NCBI GenBank assembly: GCA_900660155.1
Contig: CABFPE010000445.1
Span: 555,866-619,865 of the forward strand
Direction of reading: 5' to 3'
DNA from: Hofstenia miamia
Taxonomy: Eukaryota; Xenacoelomorpha; Acoela; Hofsteniidae
Length of the DNA stretch: 64,000 nucleotides
Part shown: positions 20,430-32,559 of the stretch, one piece after another
Numbering within the stretch: position 1 is the stretch's first letter
How the letters are laid out: every line of letters begins with the position of its first letter
The notes under the pieces: generated by a model
What the model was told of the DNA's origin: nothing
The model's database searches: none
Seen by the model: the letters and a program-made list of their open reading frames with translations, nothing else
Translations under genes and position numbers: made by a program

Positions 20430-21013
20430 GAAATGCTCCTTTATTTTTGTAAACAACAATTTGAAATAATATACCTGCAGGCGTACCAGTATAAAATAAA
20501 AATCAGAAACATTAGCGATTTTTGTTTAACACCTGGATGATATAAATTTCTGTATTGTATTTGTAAATAGCAAACCAGTGTGATGCATTATTACGATTTT
20601 TCCAGATTCCTGGTCCCCCTCGAGTAATATACTCAAGTATTAACTGCTTTTAATGCAGGGGTGTCATGAGAGAGCTGACTCCCACTCATTGTTGCCAGGC
20701 TAATTCTAAATTCTAGTAAAATACATGTAAAAAATTACATTCAAAATTTTCAAAGTTATAAACAACTTCCATTACTGCTAAAAGGAATAGAATAGTCTGC
20801 CAGGACAAACAACGCATATTATCTGATCGGGAAATTTATCAGATATATAATAAACAATTAGCAAACAAACAAATTACGAATGAACGCGAAAAAATTAATT
20901 ACTCATTACAATAAAGTACAAAAATAATAAACATAATTAAATTTCTATTTTAAATCTAAACAGATTTTCGAAAGCTGCTAAATATTTACTAAATGCAAAT
21001 GGCGAACCTCAAC

Positions 21014-21198
21014 ATTTACATTTATTTAATTGCAATTCCGTATTTCAGCAATCTTAACCTCATATAAAACTAATCAAAATAGAGTGTAAAGAAATATAGA
21101 TATTTATTTAAATATATAATTACAATTTCACTGAAATGTTGTCTCTAACGGTATTTAATATTTTGTGACGTCAGACTTGGGGGAAGTGAGACACATCC
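21014..21198 (-). repeat. Right long terminal inverted repeat
   Basis: A 185-bp arm, reverse complement of the left arm with scattered substitutions, ending directly at the 9-bp duplication GAGTTTGAA. Confidence 0.85.
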
Positions 21199-21486
21199 GA
21201 GTTTGAACATTTTGGTTATTTATTGCTATATTGATATAAGTACCCAGTATTCTGAATTGATTGCGGCAAAATTTTTTTGACTTCTGATTAGCCATGAGAT
21301 GATTCTAGCTAACTTTGATGACATTAAAATATAATAGATAATAATTATTGAAATTAATTCCCTTTTAATTACTGACCTTCATCTTTTCGACTATAGAAGA
21401 AAATAAGTTACATCTTAATTTTGAATTCACTATATATTTCATTCATAACAATTTAATGCTGAAAATACACATATACAGTAAACAGT

Positions 21487-21853
21487 ATCAATGTCCTTGC
21501 AAAAATTTTCCAGCCACTCATTGCATGCCCAAATCCTGTGTCAAAATGACATGTCTTTGCTAGTTCAATTCATCACAAATTTCCCATGCTGTCAAATGGC
21601 AATCATCCATTATGAGTTTATTCACATTGTTGATTACAACTTCATTGCAGCACATCAATCACACACCAGATCAGAAGTCACTGTTCTCAGATGTTCAACC
21701 TTCCTTGAACCTGTTATACCATTCTTTTATCTGTGTGATGCTCATGGATTCATCAAGAAAAGCCTGTTGTATTTTTCGAATTATTTCCATTTGAGTTTCA
21801 CCAGACTGTTGACAAAATTTGATACAGTAGTGCTGTTCTAATTGTTCTGCCAT
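21487..21853 (-). pseudogene. Mariner transposase N-terminal fragment
   Basis: Read from 21853 on the minus strand: MAEQLEQHYCIKFCQQSGE, then FLDESMSITQIKEWYNRFKEGR. This is the mariner/SETMAR-type N-terminal helix-turn-helix (R..I.F.F..G....E....+..++G..++S...+..W+..F+.G). Stops follow, and the catalytic half is absent. It ends about 280 bp from the Mutator-like element. Confidence 0.75.
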
Positions 21854-22149
21854 CACTGATTAAATTGAAGAAATCAAAATTCGCCTAAATTAAAATTATC
21901 ACTTTATTCAAATGTCTTGTGTTTTGGATATTACATTGAATTCAAGCAAAGCAAGTTTAAACACACATTTGAGAATTTTTTCATCATTCTAAATTCATTT
22001 CATTAAAAGTTAGATACTATGGTTGAATACTATTTAGACAGAACTCATAAATAAACAAAAAATAATTGGTATTTTTAATTGACAGTGATGAAAGTTAAGT
22101 TAATAAAATGATAAGTCTATGTGCTGTAGTAGAAGCAAGTCTATCAATA

Positions 22150-23260
22150 TCAGTATCAGAATGGTGAATTTGTAGCACCATAAGGGATTAAAGGCATTTG
22201 AAGCTCTGATTCCAGTCAAAGTATGTTCCAATTTTTAAAAGCAACATTCAGCTTCAGCAGTTGTGATAGGAATGTTTGCGTCAATTTCTACTTATTCTGA
22301 CTTCTTTACTTATCCACCAAATACAATCAGAGCTGAATTTGAATTTTGGTACAGGAAATGGAGAAGACTTCCAAAGGAGTAGCAGCACTTGATCGGAACA
22401 CCCTCAATAATGTTTCTCCAATGGCTACTTCAATTGAACTTACTTCATCTTCCTGATTAATACTTCTGATACCAGTTAATGATTTAAACTCTGCAAAAAT
22501 GTCGAAAATTAAAATGACGTGTTCATAACAATGCCACTGATCATTCTCATCAAGCAGCCCATATCAAATTACTACAGCCATCTTTTCATAATTTACTTTA
22601 TCTGTGGTCTCATTGGCAATGATAGCCCAAAATTTGGCTTTCCTGACTTGTGATAATACTTTTACCATAGACACTGCAGAACTAATCAGAGCAATTTGTA
22701 TATCAGCAGACTGGTAGATAGCATTTCCTTAAAAGGTTTCAACATGCTTCTATAAGGCACAATCAACAGAACAGATGTAGAAGCATAATTGAGTGTAGAA
22801 ATTCCATCATTATTATTTGGTTCTTTTCCATCAGAAGATATTGTTTCACTTCCCCTAGAATGGCCAAGTAAAACTATGTTTTGATTACCATAGAGCAGAA
22901 TTGTAATAACTATTGAAGCTAAACTTTTTCTGTTTTCTTCAAAAGCTATTTTATGGGCAGTGTCCAAACTACTCCTTATTTCATTATTCTTATGTTATAA
23001 AAGTATCTTGAAAACTCTTAATTGCTAGAATATTGTCCTGGCAGAACTTTGTCTCTTGATGGCTTGTCAGTGCAGCTTCAATTCCAGTCAAATGACAACC
23101 TTGTCTAGAGGTTTTAATGTCAAGGTTTCTTGGAAATATTCCAACTCTATATGACATACCACCACATGCTTTAAAAACTGCTCCTTCATGGTCAAGCACT
23201 TGACTCACAGCAAGCCATGTAAAATTAGCCAAGTGTGTTGGAAGAAGGCAGAGTCTATCC
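22150..23260 (-). mobile_element. hAT (ZMYM1-like/DUF4371) transposase remnant
   Basis: On the minus strand from about 23240: a TTF-type region (ANFTWLAVSQVLDHEGAVFK, then ALTSHQETKFCQDNILA), then HKIAFEENRKSLASIVITIL with YGNQNIVLLGH, then KAKFWAIIANETTDKVNYEK. This is the order of TTF and DUF4371 segments in ZMYM1-like hAT transposases. The IIADE catalytic Asp is Asn here (IIANE). Stops separate all segments, and the C-terminal dimerisation domain was not found. Confidence 0.8.
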
Positions 23261-23900
23261 CAAATAACAATTTAAGGACTAAACAACATTGTTTTGTGTT
23301 GTTATTTGGTTGTTTTATGTATTAAAAATAATGTTGTTTTAACGTCAAAATGGTACCATTTCATTGATAAAAAATGTTGCTTCAACAATGTCACATTAGG
23401 TTGCTTTTTTGTTGTTTTTTATGAATGAAAAAATCAATACTTTAAGGTCATAACAACACTGTGTTATGTTGTCACATGATTGTTTAAACATTACTTAATA
23501 TGCAAAACAACATTTTATATTGCTAAGCAGTTCAAGCATTGCTGCTTAAGCAAACAAGCCCAATAAAGGGCAAACCATTAATTTTTCAGATACTGTCAAA
23601 CATTTTCAATACAAACTTTGGTTAAACATTTGAATGAATGTCTTGTTTATAAATGATAACAATGAGCATAAAAATCTAACAAATTCAACAAAAATTTAAA
23701 AATCTAAAACTAAGTACAACTGTGAAATAGTACTTTCTTAAATTGTGAAGAATATCTTCTGCTCAAAAATAACTTTTTTATTTAGCAAACAATTTCATTT
23801 GGCAGATATTCATGAATAAATTATTTTAAAAATTCACTTATCTGGTATATTATAATTTTCACAAATTTAAAATTTCAAAATGTTTTGCAAATCCTTCTTT

Positions 23901-24068
23901 TATATTTTTTAGATATAGCTATATAGAGATGATAGAAATTGCAATTGTTTTTGTACAACCTGAGATTGTCCTATCCTAGAAATGTATATTTTTTAGATAT
24001 AGCTATATAGAGATGTTAGAAATTGCAATTGTTTTTGTACAACCTGAGATTTTCCTATCCTAGATATG
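23901..24068. repeat. 84-bp tandem duplication
   Basis: 23901-23984 and 23985-24068 differ at only a few positions (each contains AGATATAGCTATATAGAGAT). The second copy ends exactly at the TA used by the Tc1 insertion. Confidence 0.9.
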
Positions 24069-24070
24069 TA

Positions 24071-25402
24071 CAGTAGGGGACAAATTATTATGAACACCTA
24101 CGATTTTTTAGTTTTTTATGTATATATCATAAACCAAGGAGTTATTATTGCACAAAGTCATACATATTTGTACTAATAATTAGGTTTTTGCCTTGGCAAT
24201 AGATGATACATACCTAAGCTATATTGAGTCAATAAATGCACTGTAATTCTGTAAGTATATACAGTCTCATTTGTTAACACATATAGACAAATCTATGGAA
24301 TAACAGATACAGAACACAGAGAAGCACTGAACACATAGATAGAAATCAAACCTAGTTGAACGAGGAGATGAAGTTTCAAAACATACAGTGCACCGCCAAC
24401 TCAATAGTCTTGGTTGTCAATCTGTCACACCTTGCAGAGTACCTCGTTTGACACCAGCAATAATGAAGGAGCACTTGAATTTGCTCGGCAGCATGCAGAT
24501 TGGACTCAAGAGCATTGGAGGCGCGTTTCTTTCATTGAGGAAAGTATTTTTGAGTGCCAGGATGCTCATAGGAGCAAAGTGTGACAGATTCCAGGTACAG
24601 TTCTTCCAACTCGTCCAGTTGTAACCATCCAACAAAGGTTATGATTTGGGGGCATCATCACAAATAAAGGATCTGGACGACTTCATATCTGTGAGGGCAT
24701 GATGACTGCTCCAAAATACTGAGAAGTCATTCGGAATAATGCCATCCCACAGTTACTGACTGGTATGATACTCCTGATGACTGTGTCTTCATGAATGATG
24801 GAGCACCATGCCACAAAGCCAAGATGGTTTCCCAGTTCTTAGAAAAGAAGAGAATTAAAGTGCTTCCATGGCCTAGTAATAGCCCAGACCTCAACCCAAT
24901 TGAGAATATTTTGGTGTATTCTTAAAGCAAAATTGGCAAGGCATTCATATGTGACCAAGAATCAACTTACTGCTGCTATTCTTGAAGCATGGTATCATGA
25001 TGAGAATTTCTTGGAGAAGATCAGGACTTCTATTGATAGCATGCCAGCCAGGATACAAGCCAAAGGAGGACTTACAAAGTATTAGTATATTATCTTCAAA
25101 AGGATTGTCATGATAGTTTTACATAATTTGTAAACTATATTTTGTAATTTTGTATCATGAAAAACTCTATTTGTGAATTTCTATTACTTCCATTTAATAC
25201 TCATATATTTCTAGTCTATTGCAGTGATGTACTTTTATTGGCTCATCAGCTTGGGGGTACGTATCTTTACATTGCCTAAGATAAAAACTCAATTATTATA
25301 ACTAAATTTGTATGATTATGCATATTAATAAGTTGTTGGTTTATGATATATCCAAGAAAAACCAAAAAATCATAGGTGTTCATAATAATTTGTCCCCTAC
25401 TG
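24071..25402 (+). mobile_element. Tc1-family DNA transposon, full length but decayed
   Basis: The ends are CAGTAGGGGACAAATTATTA and its reverse complement, with inverted repeats of roughly 75-95 bp and TA on both sides (24069-24070 and 25403-25404). The total is 1332 bp. The left and right repeats differ by a few substitutions. The interior is a Tc1 transposase broken by stops and frameshifts. It landed at the edge of an 84-bp tandem duplication, and a TA repeat follows on the right. Confidence 0.92.
24350..25083 (+). pseudogene. Tc1-family transposase, frameshifted
   Basis: VSKHTVHRQLNSLG and the CRVPRLTPAIM region belong to the second helix-turn-helix. HADWTQEHWRR lies in another frame, and the catalytic blocks appear further on: [11 protein letters not shown] for the second Asp and SPDLNPIEN for the third acidic residue. 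The C-terminal portion reads KNQLTAAILEAWYHDENFLE and RIQAKGGLTKY, typical of Tc1. Multiple frame changes rule out function. Confidence 0.85.
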
Positions 25403-26149
25403 TATATATATATATATATATTTTCTAAGCTTGGTTTCCAGGGCTGCAGGAATAATTTACATTCTTCAGAGGATAAAGTATGTGTAACTGCATGATCAAC
25501 ATCATTTTCTGGAATAACACATTTTTTCTTTACTTGGTAAATTTGTTGCAGCTTCTGCCATTGCTATCACTGCTACTCTGGAAGTACTATCTTAATGTTC
25601 TTACTGCTGATTCTGCTGATATTGACATTCATCTGACTGAGATTGTCTTTTAAAATATGGCCCTAATCTTGCTATGAAATCATAAATTTAATGAAATGCA
25701 ATGGTTACTAAATGGCTTTTACACATAAGCCAGCTTAAAAATGAGAAATTACTCCTGAACTAAAATGATCTTCATCAATATTTGCAAATATTTTTTGATT
25801 TATTTAAATTTTAAAAAATGTTCAGAGGGGGATTGGGGTCGCGTTGGCCACCTTGGCCGCCCTCTGGCTACACCACTGTTAGTACTAAGTACTATGTTGC
25901 TTTTTATATCCAATAGTCTTGATAAAATCTTTCTGTTATATCAAAAAAATTGATTCTACTTATAAAATTTGCAGAGAATGGTAACTTTCAATAAATTATT
26001 TGTTGCAATAAATGTTCAGACTTACAAACAACAACAACAACAAAAATCTTAATTTAATCCAAAAACACATCAGATTATCAATGAAATATTCAAACAGAAA
26101 ATGTTCTCAATATCCTTGATCGAAAATGACATAGATACTTCTCTCTGTT

Positions 26150-26840
26150 ACCATGTTTGATTGCTGGCATTCTGTTTCTAAGACTTTCTGATTAATATTG
26201 GCTCCTATTTTGGAGAATGTTGTGAAGTATATGATTGGAATTTTTCTTCTCATAAATTTCTTTATTCAGTTCTACAATAATTTGGAAAACACTTTTATAA
26301 TTCTGAATTATGTGTAATCTCAGAGCATTCTGCTGAGCTTTGTCATCTTTTCCCAAAACTGTTACTGAGGTGCTTCCCCAAGCACTGGTACAATAGCTGA
26401 TAACTGGCATGACTAAGTTCTGATAGAGTAGCTCTTGTACCCCATATACTACATAATCAGTATAACATATAAATTGTTCTAGATATTCTTCTGGATAAAT
26501 TCTCCACATGTTTTTTGAAGCAAAGCTACACCTAATATTGCAGTGGATGAACTCACTGTCCTGTTGATGGCTGGTGCTTGTCTCCTGTGCTTCACTTGCA
26601 TGATATTTGTCTTGTTCTCATTCAACTGCATGTTGTTTGCACTACACCATTTCCAAATGTTATTGATTAATTCATCCATGTCTGTCTCACTCAGATTGCT
26701 GTACAGAATGGTAGCATTGTCTGCAAATTTCACTGCTTCTGCTTTGTCTAAAACTAAAGTATCCTAAATAATATTGAAAAAAATGGGTCCAAAGACAGTT
26801 CCTTCATTAACACAAAATTATAAAAAACTGTCATAATATG
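26150..26840 (-). mobile_element. LINE reverse transcriptase fragment
   Basis: On the minus strand NEGTVFGPIFFNII resembles the PQGS.LGP.LF motif, followed by VKFADNATILY where the catalytic FADD has become FADN. WKWCSANNMQLNENKTNIMQ, LVMPVISYCTSAWGS and QNALRLHII follow. Stops and a frame shift near 26480-26510 split it. The endonuclease is missing. The overall pattern fits a CR1/Jockey-like LINE. Confidence 0.8.
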
Positions 26841-26849
26841 CACTTTTAG

Positions 26850-28170
26850 GACTGGCATACAGAACCTTTAATCAACACAACAAATCTTTTAGACCACATT
26901 TTCAAAAAATTGAGCATGAATGAGGTATGAAGATAAATATCATTAGAAGGGTCATGCAAAATTTTATCATATGAACCTTATAACTTTTTACTACATCAAG
27001 AATAATGTTTTATCATTTAGCCTATATTACAACCTTTTAGAATAACTTAATTTTTATGTACTTAATGCTCATATCTTATACATGCCTATTTTTATCAAAA
27101 TTTGTCAATAAGATTTGCTATGTTGATTTCTAGGTTCTGTATGTCGGTTTGAAGGTTCCTTATGTCGGTAAAAACCAATGATTTTACGTAGAGTATTTAG
27201 TTCAGGCATTGTTATTTTGTTGTTTGAAGTAAGTAAAACATTTTTGAAATCCTTTTGTGTTTTTATCATAAATCTGTTTTCAACTGCATTATTTGATATA
27301 TTTTATTGCTTTGTATAAAACAGTGCTATATATAATTACAATGAGTAGAAAAGTTTATTTTTGGCAGATTATTTTCAAACTAACAAAATTTGTTCAACTT
27401 CTAGTAATCTAGTCATTGCCTCAAATATGAGGTTGAATCCATAATGCCGGAGAAATACTGTAGCAAGAAGAGTAATTAATATTGTACGATTTGTTATTGA
27501 AACTTTCCTCAATTCTCAAGCTTTCGGAAATGTTAAGCTGTAGTTTAAGGGAATTTTTGTGAAGTTAGGATATTAAATAGTAGGTATAGAATAGGATGCA
27601 CGCGGAAAAAAACAAATATAGCGTAAAATAACAGAAATTAATAACATGTAAAAGGTGTAAGAACGTTAGACATAGACCAATAACTTAACCAAATTTGTCG
27701 CTCGCGGTATATATTTATAGACAATAGCACAGAAAACTTGGAATTTATAGAAAATTTTTATCTATTAAAGAAATTGCAGAATATAAAAGTATATTTATGC
27801 AAATCTATTCATTTTTAGTTTAAATTAAGTTCTTACCTTAAGTGAAATTTCCAAATACATTGTTTTAAAAATAAATGTTTTAATTTCGATTATTCAATGT
27901 GCATTACTCGTATTATTATAACAACGAATATATTAGTTTTGTTGAGTACACAATTTATTGAGGAAGTTTTTGTGTATAAATGTAGAGAATATTTGATTGA
28001 ATTTTTATGAAAATTTGCAATCTTTTTTTGATAAAAATTTTCACATTATGAACATAAATCATGAATTATATATATAGGTCCGGTTCGAATGATTGAAACT
28101 AACCTTAGATTTCTTTCATGCCTCTTTGATGAGTTTGCAACATTTTCATTACAATAAAACTTTATTTTCA
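26850..28170. other. AT-rich sequence without a recognised gene
   Basis: I see no supported coding or repeat structure beyond low-complexity AT tracts. Confidence 0.4.
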
Positions 28171-28174
28171 GCCT

Positions 28175-28306
28175 ATATATATATATATATATATAATANN
28201 NNNNNNNNNNNNNNNNNNNNNNNNNNNNNNNNNNNNNNNNNNNNNNNNNNNNNNNNNNNNNNNNNNNNNNNNNNNNNNNNNNNNNNNTATATATATATAT
28301 ATATAT
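28175..28306. repeat. TA microsatellite containing an 89-N gap
   Basis: TA repeats run into N from 28199 to 28287 and resume after it. The gap most likely hides a longer TA array that could not be assembled. Confidence 0.85.
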
Positions 28307-28329
28307 ACTTATAGGTGACGCTTTAGTAA

Positions 28330-29195
28330 TTAATAGATTTCCTTTGTGCATAAAAATCTTATTAATGTACATATGTGGATTCCCACATTATTTAATGTAA
28401 TAGCTAATTCTGTAAAAAAATATCTGAATTGAATCAATCTCCTTAGGCTATTACACCTCTTTGAGGAAAATGTTAATTACATTACAACAACCAACCAACA
28501 GCTTGAAATGTCAAAATGAGATATTTCACTAAATCTAGTAAGCAATGCGGATTTATGGAGTAAAACATAATTGCCAAATCAATTGCTTTAAAATTATGTG
28601 AAGATGAACTACGTGCTGGTAGATGCAAAACAAGTGAAATGCACGTACATTTGATTGAAAAGACAGTTAACCAAACACTACATAAGCAAAGATACAAACG
28701 TAAACTAACAAAAGGCGATTTCTGGTTTTGAATCAATTTGCGTATAACGGGTTATTGCACTACATGCTTCAATAATAAAATAATTAATAAAATTATTAGA
28801 GGATTTTCGTCGTAAAATGAAAATAAGAGGAAAGAAGCAACAATTGTTTTCGATAAATATCTAAATTTCCTTTTTTAGATCTGTAAGTATGCTTAGTTTT
28901 TAGTCCAATCAGAGCTATGTAATTTTTTTTAGAAGTTTTTTGGTTGATTTCATTTTTATTTGACAGCAGCATTTTCCAATTAAGTAGGTGTTCGATAGTC
29001 TGCAATCTTCTTACCTATATGAAGTGTTGTTCAAATTTTCGTTATTCTCGTTGCAGATTCGAATTACATATTTTCTACTATTGACATCTATTTAGCATTA
29101 TTCTTTAAAATGCCATTTAATTCTGCACCTTTTTCAAGAAAAGATTTTTGAACTTCAAAATTCGAGTAAATGTTTACCTCATGTTGTCACTCTCT
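28330..29195. other. AT-rich sequence without a recognised gene
   Basis: Nothing beyond short chance frames is seen. Confidence 0.4.
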
Positions 29196-29198
29196 AAT

Positions 29199-29230
<32 letters not shown>
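29199..29230. repeat. Compound AC/AT microsatellite
   Basis: Eleven AC units are followed by five AT units. Confidence 0.9.
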
Positions 29231-29239
29231 TTTTTTCTA

Positions 29240-31140
29240 AATGATTGTTATAATATCTAGTAAAATTTTATTTCGATTTTATACAATATGATATATGGTG
29301 AACCAAAACTCAACTTTGCAAAACACTGCCATTGGATTGCTCGCTGTTGTAAAGTTTGCTATTGTGATTTCACTTGCTTTTCCACTAACTCTTTATATAA
29401 GTTTAGTATTGGATTTAAGAATCCAGGGTAATTAATCAACTGTGGGGAATTTTGAGACCAAGAGCACGGCTAGAACTACTAAAAGCACATTTTTTGAGAT
29501 TTGTTCTAAAAAATATTTTGGGTTTTTGCTCGAATAATGTAGTGTTCGAGTTCTTTTGAAAATACTGCATAATAATTTTGAAGTTTTCTTGTTTAACATA
29601 ATTGTTGAACCGTGTACAGAGTATAAGATTAAAATTAATACAACATACGTGCGATGCAAAATGGCGTGTTTTAAAAAATTTCTTTTTATTAAAAGAGGGG
29701 AACATATACAAACTATTATAATATTCAATGTGTAAATATTACGCATATAGAGATCCTTTTTAAAGTTCTTTGAACACTACTCCACGACATTTCCGTTGCT
29801 TCACTGCGTGCTTCGATAGATACATGTTTGTTTTCCTAAACTAATAATGGAATATTTTCAAGGTATTCGTCTGTTCTTGATGTCCTTTCACTCCCACCCC
29901 CTTCTATTCTCTTTCTTCATCTCTAAATTTTTTAGTTATATTTCGTACACTTTTCTGGCTCCATACATTGTCTTCCCCAGACTGTGCTTAATAAATGGTA
30001 GATTTCACAAGATATACGACCGGTTGTTATATTCTCGAAGTTGCTTAGTAGGCTTTAATGTGTAGTAGAAACATGCATGCTGTTGTACATAAAAAATCCA
30101 AGTAGGTTTTTGCCAGCGCTGTACACGGGTGAACAATGCAGTGGCTTATCCAAACTTTCTGCTTCAGTAGTCGCTTTTGCATTTTTGAAGATGAAAGTCC
30201 ACCACCTTTCACTAAATGTGTGCTTTCCTGTCACTTTAAAACGATCGATGCTACCACGTAATGTCTTTACAGTGCAAACTGGGTGTTTCGTGCTTTAGAT
30301 TGTTTCCTCTATATGGACAAAGTACAATGGCTTCTATTGTTGAGTCGTTGCATTTTTAATAGCAATGCAAAAGAGCAGCTCCTATCTTAGCATTCATATT
30401 CATTAACATCAAACAGAATTTTTGCATCAGATTAAATAATCTAGAGATGGCTAAATATGACAACAACTGCAGTTTTCCTATAGCTCATTCAATAAGAAAT
30501 ACTAAAAACGAGATTAATCGTGACCTTTCTCTTGAATTTCTCCTAAAACAACATACTTGTAATATTCTTCCATCATTAGGGCACATTAAAATTTTTTCGC
30601 TGTTTTAGAACAGCCTTATCAAATTAGAAGCAACAATTTAATTGGAACTCATGGACAAATTCTTAATACATTTTTCCTGAAATATGAAAATTGTTTATCG
30701 AATAAATCAATCCAATAATTTTGACAACTCAGGGTATTTATTCTGAATGCGTTTGTTTAAATTTATATTAATATATCCGTAGGTAATTAATGCAAATCTT
30801 TCAGGAAACGGAATTTAATAAAAATCAATGTGTGATCTCCTCATCATGGGATTGCTATACATGAGAACAAACAATTGTGATGATTTCAGATGTGCATCAG
30901 AACTTAATGGATAACTAACATTCATAATCTGATTTCCTAGTGATTGTATTGTTTATACATTGATTGACGACAATATTTCGGTTTTATTATCCCAACCTTG
31001 ATTATCAAAATGCTCGATTATCAGAAATGAGAAATTTCCAAGAATTAAATCGCTTCTTTGTTTCAGTTTATGTCCCATTGTGAAGAACCATTGTACTTCA
31101 AATATGTATGTGTACAGTGGTCCTAAGCACTCACTGTAGC
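29240..31140. other. Unannotated AT-rich stretch
   Basis: Only short frames are seen on both strands. A minus-strand segment near 29750-29860 (SIEARSEATEMSWSSVQRTL) faintly resembles a transposase helix-turn-helix, too weak to call. Confidence 0.35.
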
Positions 31141-31144
31141 AGAA

Positions 31145-31530
31145 AATAATAATAATAATAAATTTATATTCTTATAAAACTCATAACTTTTTTACAAAAA
31201 CCAAATGCGCTATTTGCAGTGTTAAACAATAATCAAATTAAATTGCTCTCTACATAAACAATGTTTTAATTTCTTCTTGAAGACTTCAATATTAGTGATG
31301 GTTCTAATTTGCTTAGGCAACATATTGAAGAGGAATGGACCACAAATGGAGAATGCATGGTCTGTCAATACTTTCTTTGTTCTATGTATAATTGGTAAAT
31401 TTTCTGTAGATGATCGTGTCATTGAACTTGATATCTCTAAAAGTTCACTGAGGTAGGATGGTCCCATGCCATGTTCGCACTTCAAAACTATTAGACTTAT
31501 TTTATATCTAATCCTTTCCAAAAGAGTAAT
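31145..31530 (-). mobile_element. L2/CR1-type LINE 3' end with trinucleotide tail
   Basis: On the minus strand RIRYKISLIVLKCEHGMGPS, then YLSELLE, IIHRTKKVLTDHAFSICGP and LPKQIRTITNIEVFKKKLK. This is the widely conserved C-terminus of L2/CR1 polyproteins (RI.YK...L.YK...G..PSYL, then A.+WN.LP..IR...). The coding part ends at 31222. A short untranslated region ends in an ATT repeat at about 31145-31161, the microsatellite tail expected for this clade. Confidence 0.85.
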
Positions 31531-31654
31531 TACAAAGCAGCAACAAAAGGCATGCAGCATAGTGATTATCATATTTTTTCAACAGATGAAAAGGTCAAAC
31601 ACTAGTTTCAAGTATTTAATCCAACGTGAAAATATTTATATTAAGTGACACATC

Positions 31655-32470
31655 CTGAAAAATTTTCAATTCATGGTGAGAAAATCTCAGCAGATGTTAT
31701 TTCTGCAGAACATTTCTGGAAAATTTTTACAGCAAAAGTTGAAGGCTATACTGCTATAACAAAGACCACATATTCAACGCAAACGAGACCAGATTAATAT
31801 TTAATAGTGAACCTACAATGAAAAGCAGCGTATCCAACATTAAGACAACGAAGGAACATGTTACAACCAATTTATGCGCGAATGCATTTGGTACGATAAT
31901 ATTACTTGAACAATTTTAAGAATGCGAATCAATGCAATCCTTTAGTTTTCTATTAGTATCAGAAAAAACTTAGATGGGCCGAATAATTTTTGAAGACTTG
32001 TGGAAAATAATCTGCGTTCCAACAGTGACTATAGCTTCTTGAACTGGAGCAAAAACCAAAGCAATATTGTTTATAAACAACTGCTGCACACTCAAACAAA
32101 GCGATTTTACAGCGGAACGATTTTGCAGCCAATGAACCAAGGTATCATCGAAACTTTGAAGAGATTCTATAAGAAAGTGTTTCTTCGCCAGCTTAGGGAG
32201 TTACTATTACAAGAAACATCTATAAATACACATCCTCAAACATATCTTGGGATGAAATTCGAAAAGAAATTATTTGCGAAGCTGTTCTAAAATAATGCAG
32301 AGATCGAGGAATGGATCCATGGGGATTCTCAAGATCCTGTCCACTCGAATCGCAATGATGATAAAATTGTGTCTCGTATTACAGAGCAGTACGAGCCTGC
32401 TTTGAAAAAATGAACTAAATGATGAAATTTCAGATATCGAATTGAAAAATTTTGTCCAGCCCTGGTATTG
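31655..32470 (+). pseudogene. Jerky/pogo-type DDE transposase remnant
   Basis: FSIHGEKISADVISAEHFW and VEGYTA precede, after a frame shift, IFNANETRL (the family's NADETG block with the catalytic Asp changed to Asn) and TTKEHVTTNLCANAFGTI. After further breaks comes TILQPMNQGIIETLKRFYKK, matching the QPMDQGVI..LK..Y motif around the third catalytic residue. These are the ordered blocks of jerky/Tigger (DDE_1) transposases. Terminal repeats were not found. Confidence 0.8.
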
Positions 32471-32559
32471 TTGCACTTATAAGCTGAAACATTTCCTAAC
32501 CATGTGTCCCTCTTGTTGTCGCTTATTGATTTGGCAGCCAACCGCTATATTTTATTACA

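Larger units (their letters stand above)
19933..21198. mobile_element. Mutator/foldback-like element with long TIRs and 9-bp TSD
   Basis: A 1266-bp element begins GGATGTGTCTCACTTCCCCC and ends with its reverse complement. Left arm 19933-20132 and right arm 21014-21198 are highly similar; the left has a 15-bp internal duplication (ACTTCCCCCAAACTC). GAGTTTGAA occurs immediately outside both ends (19924-19932 and 21199-21207), a 9-bp target duplication. Long TIRs plus a 9-bp duplication fit Mutator-like or foldback elements. It has no coding capacity, so it is non-autonomous, and its centre contains a tRNA-like sequence. Confidence 0.85.

Noticed and set aside
29750-29860. Weak transposase-like helix-turn-helix (SIEARSEATEMSWSS) on the minus strand
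   Set aside because: The similarity is short, stops flank it and no catalytic region follows.
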